Positions 1-6,563 of a stretch of DNA of 14,300 nucleotides are shown here, piece by piece. The position numbers and the translations under genes were made by a program. The DNA is taken from contig CAMAWS010000022.1 of NCBI GenBank assembly GCA_945861845.1, forward strand, positions 1 to 14,300, read 5' to 3'. Each line of letters opens with the position of its first letter. The first letter of the stretch is position 1. Origin of the DNA: Candidatus Sulfopaludibacter sp. SbA3. Its GTDB lineage: Bacteria > Acidobacteriota > Terriglobia > 20CM-2-55-15. The notes under the pieces are model-generated. The model worked only from the letters and a program-made list of their open reading frames with translations. It was not told where the DNA came from and ran no database searches.

Positions 1-22
1 GGGCTGAAGCCCCGCGCCCACA
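1..22. repeat. Partial copy of palindromic intergenic repeat (right end)
   Basis: The first 22 bases match the right end of the complete element at 2365-2450 (GGGGCYGAAGCCCCGCGCC then ACA), with one C/T difference in the loop and one near the end. The stem GGGC/GCCC encloses TGAA. The rest of the element lies outside the window. It sits 15 bp beyond the stop codon of the lipoprotein gene, so it could act as a 3' hairpin of that transcript, although no T-run follows within view. Confidence 0.65.
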
Positions 23-37
23 GGCCTGCTACCGCTC

Positions 38-970
38 TCACGGGACGCGATAAGGCGCGGACCGCGCGCTTTCATTGCCAAATTCATCCACCGCGGAGAC
101 GGCGTAGTATAAGCCCTGCCGATAAGCCGGATCAAAGATCGCGTTCGTCGCATGGACGTCTTCGAGTAACGCCGTAAAAAGCCCTCTTGGCTCCTCGGCG
201 CGGAAAACCCGATAACCAGCAAGGTCGGTTTCCGTGTTTGCTTCCCACGTGAGGAACCCGCCGGAATCCTCCGCCACCGTCTCCAATCCCTGCGGCGTCC
301 GGGGGGCCATATTGTCGAACGCCACGACAACGAAGGATCGGCCCTCGGTTCCCGGAACCAATCCCTGATCCGTCCGTCGTGCTGCGGTTACCTGGTAGGT
401 ATAGCTCTGCCCATGGACATATCGGGGGTCTTCATAACGGCGAGCCGCGGCAATGTCCTTTTGAGGACGGTCCGAGCGGGAAATGATGTATTCATCTGCA
501 TACTGCGGAGCCGGCGGCTGCTCCCATTCCAGGACGATCCGTCCCTGGTCAACCACTGAACGGACGGTCGTGACCGCACCAGGAACTTCGACCGGCACGA
601 TGGAAACGGAATTGGACAAATCTGAGAGCCTAAGGCCCATGGTTTCCAACTGCAGCGCGTATGTCTCCTGCCTGCCAGTCCGCTCTCTCGATGGAATCAT
701 GAAGGATTGCTGTCTTCCGGCAGCATTCACGCCGGCACTGGCAAAAGTGTCCGGCCCGGTTCGAATATGCACAGTCTTAAGGTCGGTTGCCGCCGAGCCG
801 TCGATATTGCGCGCGGGATTCGTCCAGGTCAGGACGATCTCGTCGCCAACCTGGGAAGCGGAGAGGTCCCTGACTGCCTCCGGTATTCGAATGAAAGGCG
901 GGAGTGGGTCGCCGACCTTTCCACAACCGGCGAGTGCAACAAGCAGCGCGAGGATAGCGCAGGGTCTCAC
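38..970 (-). CDS. Fibronectin type III repeat lipoprotein
   Basis: A 310-residue predicted lipoprotein. The N-terminus is a short hydrophobic signal ending in a lipobox (LAGC, Cys16), followed by GKVGDPLPP, so the mature protein should be lipid-anchored in the envelope. Three fibronectin III-like beta-sandwich units follow at about residues 30-127, 129-218 and 221-308. They show the usual Trp in strand B (LTW, LEW, LTW) and late Tyr motifs ([20 protein letters not shown]). The start is GTG at 970, overlapping the hslU stop as GTGA, which suggests translational coupling to hslU. FN3 domains usually mediate protein or carbohydrate binding, and no enzymatic motif is visible. The lipoprotein call is firm; the specific role is unknown, and its link to HslVU is only positional. 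Confidence 0.85.
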   Translation of the reverse strand: MRPCAILALLVALAGCGKVGDPLPPFIRIPEAVRDLSASQVGDEIVLTWTNPARNIDGSAATDLKTVHIRTGPDTFASAGVNAAGRQQSFMIPSRERTGRQETYALQLETMGLRLSDLSNSVSIVPVEVPGAVTTVRSVVDQGRIVLEWEQPPAPQYADEYIISRSDRPQKDIAAARRYEDPRYVHGQSYTYQVTAARRTDQGLVPGTEGRSFVVVAFDNMAPRTPQGLETVAEDSGGFLTWEANTETDLAGYRVFRAEEPRGLFTALLEDVHATNAIFDPAYRQGLYYAVSAVDEFGNESARSAPYRVP

Positions 971-2361
971 AGAATATAGCGGCTCAGGTCCTGGTCCTTG
1001 ACGATCTCGGCCAGCATCTTCTGGACGTATGCCGCATCGATTCGAATGGTTTTTTTCTTAAGGTCCGGTCCTTCGAATGAAATGTCGTCCAGAAGCTTTT
1101 CCATGATCGTGTGCAGGCGGCGCGCTCCGATGTTCTCGGTGTTTTCATTAACGGTCGTCGCAAATCGCGCGATTTCCTGAACGGCATCATCCAGAAATGT
1201 CAGCTTAATGCCTTCGGTTTCGAGAAGTGCGACGTATTGTTTGATCAGCGCGTTCCTGGGCTCGGTAAGGATGCGCACAAAATCGTTTATCGTCAGCGAA
1301 TCCAGTTCGACCCGGATCGGAAACCGGCCCTGCAGCTCAGGTATCAGGTCCGCCGGCTTGCTGACGTGAAAAGCTCCGGCGGCAATAAAGAGGATATGGT
1401 CCGTGCGGACCATGCCGTAGCGCGTGTTGACCGTGGTGCCCTCGACAATCGGCAGGATGTCCCGCTGGACGCCTTCGCGGCTAACGTCGGGCCCATGGCC
1501 TGTTTCCCGTCCGGCAATCTTGTCAATTTCGTCCAGGAAAATAATTCCGTTGTTCTCGACGCGCTCCACCGCCATGCGCGTCACCTGGTCCATGTCCACG
1601 AGCTTCTGTTCTTCTTCCTGGATCAAGTACTCGATGCCTTCGTCCACCTTCATTTTCCGCTTCTTGGTACGCTGGCCAAGAAATCCCGGAAGGATATCCT
1701 TTAGATTGATATCCATCTCCTCGATGCCCGCATTGCTGATGATTTCGAACGCCGGAAAGCTTCTTTCCTTGACCTCGATCTCGATGACGCGCTCGTCGAG
1801 CTTGCCGTCGCGCAACTGCGCGCGCAACTTCTCGCGAGTACGGGTCCACTGTTCGACCGGATTGCGCGAGCCTTCGTCTGTGCCGGCGTGAGGAGTGTTC
1901 AAAGGCGGCAGCAGCAGGTCGAGGATTCGCTCCTCGGCATTAGCCTCGGCCTTCTCCGCGACTTCCTCGAGCTTTTCGCTGCGAACCATTTCGATGGCTA
2001 TCTCAACAAGGTCGCGAATCATGGACTCGACATCGCGGCCCACATAGCCGACTTCGGTAAATTTAGAAGCTTCCACTTTGAGAAACGGCGAGTTGGCGAG
2101 CTTGGCGAGACGCCGGGCGATCTCGGTTTTGCCGACACCCGTTGGGCCGATCATGATGATGTTCTTGGGCATCACCTCTTCCGCCATCTCGGGCGCAAGC
2201 TTTTGACGGCGAATTCGATTTCGGAGGGCAATGGCAACCGCACGCTTCGCGCGAGCCTGGCCGATTACATACTTGTCGAGCTCCCGCACAATCTCGCGGG
2301 GTGTCAGGTCGTCCAGGTGGGGCGCTTCGTCTACGGTCTCGGGAACATGCATGTTGCTCAT
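967..2361 (-). CDS. hslU: HslU, ATPase subunit of the HslVU protease
   Basis: AAA+ unfoldase that binds and threads proteins into the HslV peptidase in the cytoplasm. At 464 residues it is slightly longer than the 443-residue E. coli protein. Visible motifs are Walker A GPTGVGKT (72-79), the pore loop GYVG (105-108), a charged I-domain (about 110-245), Walker [10 protein letters not shown] (273-281), the arginine finger in GRFPIRV (Arg346) and sensor 2 in IGARRLHT (Arg414). The C-terminus is DLSRYIL, the tail that docks into HslV pockets. The start is ATG at 2361 (an in-frame TAA lies eight codons upstream); a second ATG is three codons in. No Shine-Dalgarno is visible because the repeat at 2365-2450 ends 3 bp before the start. 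The next gene overlaps its stop by 4 bp. Confidence 0.97.
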   Translation of the reverse strand: MSNMHVPETVDEAPHLDDLTPREIVRELDKYVIGQARAKRAVAIALRNRIRRQKLAPEMAEEVMPKNIIMIGPTGVGKTEIARRLAKLANSPFLKVEASKFTEVGYVGRDVESMIRDLVEIAIEMVRSEKLEEVAEKAEANAEERILDLLLPPLNTPHAGTDEGSRNPVEQWTRTREKLRAQLRDGKLDERVIEIEVKERSFPAFEIISNAGIEEMDINLKDILPGFLGQRTKKRKMKVDEGIEYLIQEEEQKLVDMDQVTRMAVERVENNGIIFLDEIDKIAGRETGHGPDVSREGVQRDILPIVEGTTVNTRYGMVRTDHILFIAAGAFHVSKPADLIPELQGRFPIRVELDSLTINDFVRILTEPRNALIKQYVALLETEGIKLTFLDDAVQEIARFATTVNENTENIGARRLHTIMEKLLDDISFEGPDLKKKTIRIDAAYVQKMLAEIVKDQDLSRYIL

Positions 2362-2364
2362 ATT

Positions 2365-2450
2365 TGTAGGCGGGGGGCTTTAGCCCCGTGCCAGGCTCCA
2401 AAAGACTTTCCCGTTTGAACTTTGCACGGGGCCGAAGCCCCGCGCCTACA
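2365..2450. repeat. Complete 86-bp palindromic (BIME-like) element between hslV and hslU
   Basis: The ends are inverted repeats of 27 bp, TGTAGGCGSGGGGCTT at each outer side running into GCCCCGTGC, with 24 of 27 positions matching. Each end is itself a hairpin (GGGGC/GCCCC with a 4-base loop), and CCCCGTGC (2384-2391) can also pair with GCACGGGG (2424-2431). The element covers the whole intergenic space: its right end contains the hslV TAG stop (2446-2448) and its left end is 3 bp from the hslU ATG. Related partial copies occur at 1-22, 10473-10514 and 10786-10850. The layout resembles REP/BIME elements mobilised by RAYT-type transposases, but no transposase is in the window. Confidence 0.85.
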
Positions 2451-2982
2451 ATTCTTCAATCGTAATGTTCTCGTTTGTGTAGATGCAGATCTTTCCTGCA
2501 ATCTGCATCGCCTCAATGGCGATTTCATTCGCACCCAGTTCCGTGTACTTGGCCAGCGCACGGGCTGCGGCGAGCGCGTAGGCCCCCCCTGAGCCGATCC
2601 CAACGATGCCATCGTCGGGCTCGATCAGGTCTCCGTTGCCGGAAATAAGAAACGTGTTCTTATCGTCGGCGACAATCATGACAGCCTCGAGGTGACGGAG
2701 AGACCGATCGGTTCTCCAGTCCTTGGCCAGTTCCACCGCAGCCCGGCTCAGGTTGCCGTGAAACTGCTCAAGCTTCGCTTCAAAACGCGAGAACAGCGCA
2801 AAGCTGTCTGCGGACGAACCTGCGAAGCCTGCAATAACCTTGTCGTTGAACAGCCTGCGGATTTTCCTGGCTCCGTGCTTGATCACAGTGTCGCCAAGCG
2901 TTACCTGGCCGTCTCCGGCAATTGCGACTTTATCTTTTCTTCGAACACAGATGATCGTCGTGGCGTGTACTTGCTGATTCAT
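2446..2982 (-). CDS. hslV: HslV, peptidase subunit of the HslVU protease
   Basis: Proteasome-beta-like threonine peptidase that forms the proteolytic chamber capped by HslU. The 178 residues begin with a 7-residue propeptide (MNQQVHA); autocleavage would expose Thr8 of TTIICVRR as nucleophile. With Thr8 as mature residue 1, Asp24, Lys40 and Ser131 fall at mature positions 17, 33 and 124, the conserved catalytic set ([19 protein letters not shown]). No alternative start lies close to Thr8, so the propeptide is real rather than a start-site error. The ATG is 5 bp after the stop of the upstream LolA-like gene, with no clear Shine-Dalgarno, suggesting translational coupling. The TAG stop lies in the right end of the repeat that separates it from hslU. 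Confidence 0.97.
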   Translation of the reverse strand: MNQQVHATTIICVRRKDKVAIAGDGQVTLGDTVIKHGARKIRRLFNDKVIAGFAGSSADSFALFSRFEAKLEQFHGNLSRAAVELAKDWRTDRSLRHLEAVMIVADDKNTFLISGNGDLIEPDDGIVGIGSGGAYALAAARALAKYTELGANEIAIEAMQIAGKICIYTNENITIEEL

Positions 2983-2987
2983 GTTTG

Positions 2988-3743
2988 CTATTTCGAGGCC
3001 GTAACCGCGGGAGCGAACAGGCTGTCGGACAACCCGGTGTTGTAAGAGGCGGTTTCAAGACGAATCTCCATCATCTTTACACCGCCCGTGGAACGGATAA
3101 CGAGCAGAGGCGTCATTACGCCCTGAAATTCGTGCCAGTTGGCGTAAATCTCTTCGCGCAATGCGGCGTCATCGGCCCGGCGCACCTGCATTTTCAGGGG
3201 CAGGTGTGTTTGACGGTCGAGCGATAGACGAATCCGATTCTTTTGAGCATCCCGGAGTTCAACGATATCCGCTCTCTTGAAATCGATGACCTCACTGCCA
3301 ATATTCTGGATTGTGGTCTGCGGATGATTCAGGACAAAACGCAGCACGTAGTCGAAGCTGGTCTTGAATCCGACAGCAAAGTCCTCGGCCTGCTTGGCCG
3401 GCTGCGGCCCCCACTCCTTGTCCCTCGGTTCGAAGACCCAGCCTTCGCCGCCCTTGTTGATCGTTATCGACTTGTTCTTCTCTCTCCCGAACTCCGTACG
3501 TTCCATGTCCGGAAACTTGATGTAGTCGGCAAACAGGTCGCTGCCGGACAATTGCCCCTTGTTAAATGAGAAGAACCGTCCCGTCGTGTGAATCTCTTTC
3601 ACATCGGTGAACGCGCCTCCACCCAGGATCGCCACAGCCTGGTTGATAATCTGCCGCCCTCCAGCCTGTGAGAACGCAGTCGCGCTCCAGGCCATCGTTA
3701 CGGCGGCAAGACCCAAGGCACAACGCTTAAGTTGATTCATCAT
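2988..3743 (-). CDS. Exported protein, possibly LolA-like
   Basis: With the start at ATG 3743 this is a 251-residue secreted protein. Lys5-Arg7 are followed by a hydrophobic stretch (about 8-24) and a signal peptidase I-type site SQA/GG near residue 27, and there is no lipobox Cys. The reading frame stays open to 3806, but that would overlap the preceding gene by 44 bp and place 21 charged residues before the signal peptide, so the inner start is preferred. The mature part is beta-rich with alternating polar and aromatic residues ([39 protein letters not shown]). This resembles outer-membrane lipoprotein-sorting (LolA-fold) proteins that bind acyl chains in the periplasm; the call is by overall pattern only. 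The gene lies between a hydrolase gene and hslV and is likely co-transcribed with them. Confidence 0.6.
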   Translation of the reverse strand: MMNQLKRCALGLAAVTMAWSATAFSQAGGRQIINQAVAILGGGAFTDVKEIHTTGRFFSFNKGQLSGSDLFADYIKFPDMERTEFGREKNKSITINKGGEGWVFEPRDKEWGPQPAKQAEDFAVGFKTSFDYVLRFVLNHPQTTIQNIGSEVIDFKRADIVELRDAQKNRIRLSLDRQTHLPLKMQVRRADDAALREEIYANWHEFQGVMTPLLVIRSTGGVKMMEIRLETASYNTGLSDSLFAPAVTASK

Positions 3744-3761
3744 TTGAATTCTCAATCGCTC

Positions 3762-3767
3762 ATTATA
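3762..3767 (-). promoter_or_regulatory. Possible -10 box TATAAT
   Basis: A perfect TATAAT on the minus strand overlaps the TAA stop of the hydrolase gene, 19 bp before the ATG of the LolA-like gene. No convincing TTGACA-like hexamer lies 16-18 bp upstream, so it is either a weak internal promoter or a chance match. Confidence 0.2.
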
Positions 3768-4482
3768 CCGGACGGGCACGCGGATTTCTTTTTTGAGCTT
3801 CCTCAATCAAGGATTTGAACAATGCCTTCGAGAGCGCGTCGTCGCGCCAGTCTCGCTCGGGGTGCCACTGCACGCCAACAACAAATCTGCCGGTGGCGTC
3901 CTCCACCGCCTCGATCACGCCATCCGGGGCCACTGCCACAGACCGCAGATTGCGGCCCACAGCCTGTATCGACTGGTGATGGTCGCTGACGATCTCGACT
4001 TCTCCTCTTCCGGCAAGCTTTCCGACCAGACTGTCCGCGGCAACTCGCACCACATGGCGCACACTGCCGTTGTGCTCAATCGGATTCGAAACCAGTGCCG
4101 GAATATCCTGCACGAGCGAGCCTCCGCGATGCACATTCAGGCTCTGCGCACCGAAACAGATTCCCATTAACGGCAAATTGAGCCTCTCCGCCGAATCAAG
4201 AAGCGCGAAATCGATCGTTTCCCTTTCCGGATAAACGCGTCCCATCATGGGATGCGGTTCCGCGCCATAACGCGCGGGGTCAATATCGGTCGGGCTTCCG
4301 GGCAACAGCACGCCGTCAATTCGCTCCACGTATCCCAGCACCTGTTCGCGATCGCAAACGGAGGGGATCATCAGCGGGAGCCCCCCAGCCCAGAGAATGG
4401 CGTCCAGGTAATGCCGAATCTGCCCGACGGTCTCGGTTTTCTCGTGATAGCGCGCAGGAACGCCGATTAAAGGTTTTGTCAT
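3763..4482 (-). CDS. Gamma-glutamyl hydrolase / class I glutamine amidotransferase-like (peptidase C26)
   Basis: A 239-residue stand-alone class I glutamine amidotransferase-fold hydrolase of the gamma-glutamyl-GABA hydrolase type (PuuD-like). Such enzymes cleave gamma-glutamyl amide bonds in the cytoplasm. The nucleophile Cys109 is in GICFGAQSLNV, the catalytic pair His207 and Glu209 in VQWHPE, and the oxyanion region is LLPGSPTDIDP (59-69). The N-terminus (MTKPLIGVPARY) is typical of the family, with no transporter or synthetase domain attached. The start ATG at 4482 overlaps the upstream plsC stop as ATGA, indicating translational coupling. No putrescine-pathway genes are nearby, so the PuuD substrate is not supported by context. 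folC two genes upstream raises the possibility of a folate polyglutamate substrate. Confidence 0.88.
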   Translation of the reverse strand: MTKPLIGVPARYHEKTETVGQIRHYLDAILWAGGLPLMIPSVCDREQVLGYVERIDGVLLPGSPTDIDPARYGAEPHPMMGRVYPERETIDFALLDSAERLNLPLMGICFGAQSLNVHRGGSLVQDIPALVSNPIEHNGSVRHVVRVAADSLVGKLAGRGEVEIVSDHHQSIQAVGRNLRSVAVAPDGVIEAVEDATGRFVVGVQWHPERDWRDDALSKALFKSLIEEAQKRNPRARPV

Positions 4483-5201
4483 TTGCCAAAGGTTGCCACT
4501 ATTTTGTCACGAACACGGTTTGCCAGTTCCGATGTCGAAAGACCCTCCGGCGAAATTGGCTCTCCCACGATCACTTCAACAGGACCGCCGCGAACGTGAT
4601 AGGTCTTCGGGACCAGCACGCTTCTGGAGCCGCGGATCGTTACCGGGACCGCGTGCGCCTTGGACTTCGTGGCCAGCATGAAGCCTCCTCCTTTAAATGA
4701 TCGGATGCTTCCATCCTGGCTCGTACCGCCTTCCGGGAAAATCACCACTGGACCGCCCCGGCGGACCTCATCCGCAGCTTCACGCAGGGATTTGACGGCC
4801 GCCCGCGGATTTTCTCTATCAATAGGCACGTGTCCTGAGCGTTTCAGGTGCCAGCCGAGAAACGGATACCGAAAGAGCTGTTTCTTGGCCGCGAAACGGA
4901 ATTGCATAGGAAGCGCGGAGAGCACGATCGGAATATCCATGTGACTCTGATGGTTCACGCAGAGCACATAAGGCACGCCGGAGCGGAGATTTTCCAGGCC
5001 ACTGACAGTCAGTCGAACGCGTGAAGTCCAAAGGATCATTCGCGACCAAATGCGGGCGCACGCATGCTGCATACGGCCCCTGGCGTCAATCAGCGAACTG
5101 GCTACGGAGATCGACCCCATGATCGCTGTATAGATGAAGATAAGGGGAGCCGTGACTAACAGTGAACGAGCGTAGCTCAATTTTTCGGGGATAACAGACA
5201 T
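4479..5201 (-). CDS. plsC: 1-acyl-sn-glycerol-3-phosphate acyltransferase (PlsC family)
   Basis: Membrane-associated acyltransferase of phospholipid synthesis, expected to convert lysophosphatidic acid to phosphatidic acid. A hydrophobic segment spans residues 12-35. Block I is NHQSHMD (HX4D, His84 and Asp89), block II GHVPIDR (123-129), block III FPEGGTS (155-161) and block IV VPVTIRG (186-191). The usual family block III is FPEGTRS, so a Gly is inserted or substituted here, a tolerable variant. The length of 240 residues is normal. The start ATG at 5201 is 13 bp after the folC stop, with a modest CAGG ahead of it. The stop overlaps the next gene. Family membership is secure; the exact acyl acceptor is inferred from the family. 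Confidence 0.9.
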   Translation of the reverse strand: MSVIPEKLSYARSLLVTAPLIFIYTAIMGSISVASSLIDARGRMQHACARIWSRMILWTSRVRLTVSGLENLRSGVPYVLCVNHQSHMDIPIVLSALPMQFRFAAKKQLFRYPFLGWHLKRSGHVPIDRENPRAAVKSLREAADEVRRGGPVVIFPEGGTSQDGSIRSFKGGGFMLATKSKAHAVPVTIRGSRSVLVPKTYHVRGGPVEVIVGEPISPEGLSTSELANRVRDKIVATFGK

Positions 5202-5214
5202 GGCGGCCTGAAAT

Positions 5215-6438
5215 CTACTGTAGCACGGCGCGCGCCTCGCCTATAACGTAGAGCGACCCGCAGATCACCACTGCCGTTCCTGCCGGCGCGTGCGCCCGGG
5301 CATATGCGATAGCCGCGGCGACGGAGGGTTCAACCAGCGAGCCTGGTACCAGGGACTGCATCTCTACGGGATCCTTCGCGCGAGAGCTCTGGGCTTTCGT
5401 AAAGATCATCTGGCGCGCGTGCGGCTGCAGTATTGCAATCATTTCAACCACCTGCTTGTCGGCCATTGCGCCAAAGATCATCCACACGCCACCGGAGTGG
5501 AATTCCCGCAGGAACGCGGACAACGTTTCAGCGGCCTGTATGTTGTGGGCCCCATCCAGTATGAAGACAGGTGATCCTTGAATACTTTCCATGCGTCCCG
5601 GCCATTGGGCGTTGTTGATGCCCGCTCCAATCTGCCTGACGTCCAGGTTCAGGCACTCCGCTGCGCGTATGGCGACGATCGCATTGTCGACCTGATGCCG
5701 GCCGGCGAGCCGCGGCTTGAGGCCCTGGTATTTCCGCTCCGGGGTCTGAACGTCGAATTCAAAGTACCCGTCTCCATTCGAACGAACGCTTCGCTCCATG
5801 CTTCGCGTATGAATAAGCCGCGCTCCAGCGCGAGTCCGGACAGGCGGCAGGTCGGCTTCGGGTCCCACGACAACCGGCTCCGTGTCCTTGATGATTCCGG
5901 CCTTCTCGCTGGCAATCTCCTCGATCGTTGTTCCGAGGAACTGCTGGTGATCGAGGCCAATGCTCGTGATCACCGAGACTTCCTGGCTCACGATATTGGT
6001 CGCATCAAGACGGCCGCCGAGGCCCACCTCCAGGACCGCAAACTTCACACGATCGCGGAAGTGACAAAACGCCATGGCAGTCACGATTTCGAAGTAGGTC
6101 GGGGCGTATAGAAGATCCGTGGCCGTATCGGCCGCGCGGCGGACGACCTGAAACGCCCGGCTCAGGTCGACGTCCGAAATTTCTTCTTTGCCGATTCGTA
6201 TTCGCTCGTTCAGCCGCACCAGGTGCGGCGATGTGTAAAGGCCTGCATCCGGCATCATGGCGGAAAGGAAGCTTGCGACCGATCCCTTTCCGTTCGTCCC
6301 CGCGATCAGGACGGACTTGAATGAATCCTGGGGATTGCCCAACGCTCTTGCAAGGGCCTGCATATTCCGCAGGTCATAACGAATCGAACGGTATTCGTTG
6401 GTGAGGGAATAAAGGTAGGCGAGATCGCCGGGTGTCAT
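5215..6438 (-). CDS. folC: Folylpolyglutamate synthase / dihydrofolate synthase (FolC)
   Basis: ATP-dependent Mur-ligase-family enzyme that adds glutamate to dihydropteroate and/or folates in the cytoplasm. It has 407 residues, a little short for the family but with all main motifs. These are the P-loop GTNGKGSV (47-54), YTSPHLVRLNERI (68-80), EVGLGGRLDATN (137-148), SIGLDHQQFLG with His164, SEKAGIIK with Lys179 (the residue carbamylated in this family), WPGRME (279-284) and DGAHN (295-299). The C-terminus, VICGSLYVIGEAR, is typical. The start is ATG at 6438; the preceding bases are CATCCTTTT with no Shine-Dalgarno, and an inverted repeat begins 4 bp away. The acyltransferase gene follows after 13 bp, so the two are likely co-transcribed. 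The sequence does not settle whether it is mono- or bifunctional. Confidence 0.94.
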   Translation of the reverse strand: MTPGDLAYLYSLTNEYRSIRYDLRNMQALARALGNPQDSFKSVLIAGTNGKGSVASFLSAMMPDAGLYTSPHLVRLNERIRIGKEEISDVDLSRAFQVVRRAADTATDLLYAPTYFEIVTAMAFCHFRDRVKFAVLEVGLGGRLDATNIVSQEVSVITSIGLDHQQFLGTTIEEIASEKAGIIKDTEPVVVGPEADLPPVRTRAGARLIHTRSMERSVRSNGDGYFEFDVQTPERKYQGLKPRLAGRHQVDNAIVAIRAAECLNLDVRQIGAGINNAQWPGRMESIQGSPVFILDGAHNIQAAETLSAFLREFHSGGVWMIFGAMADKQVVEMIAILQPHARQMIFTKAQSSRAKDPVEMQSLVPGSLVEPSVAAAIAYARAHAPAGTAVVICGSLYVIGEARAVLQ

Positions 6439-6442
6439 AAAA

Positions 6443-6552
6443 GGATGAATAATGAAAATTGATTAATGAATAATGATTGATGAATCTGGCCGCAGACAAG
6501 ACTTCCCGGGGACATTAATCATTAATCATCAATCAATTTTCATTTTTCATCC
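6443..6552. repeat. AT-rich imperfect inverted repeat between topA and folC
   Basis: The left arm 6443-6485 and right arm 6514-6552 pair over about 40 bp with a few mismatches and small gaps, around a 28-base GC-richer centre (6486-6513, containing CCCGGGG). The outer 22 bases of each arm differ at one position only. The arms are built from short ATGAAT/ATTGAT/ATTAAT units, a composition quite unlike the flanking genes. It starts 4 bp from the folC ATG and ends 11 bp before the topA stop. As RNA it would form a long hairpin between the two cistrons. It could be a non-autonomous mobile element or a processing/terminator structure; no transposase is linked to it. Confidence 0.75.
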
Positions 6553-6563
6553 GAAGTCTGCCG

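Noticed and set aside
3744..3806. Longer N-terminus for the LolA-like protein starting at 3806
   Set aside because: It would overlap the hydrolase gene by 44 bp and put a charged extension ahead of a clear signal peptide; ATG at 3743 fits better.
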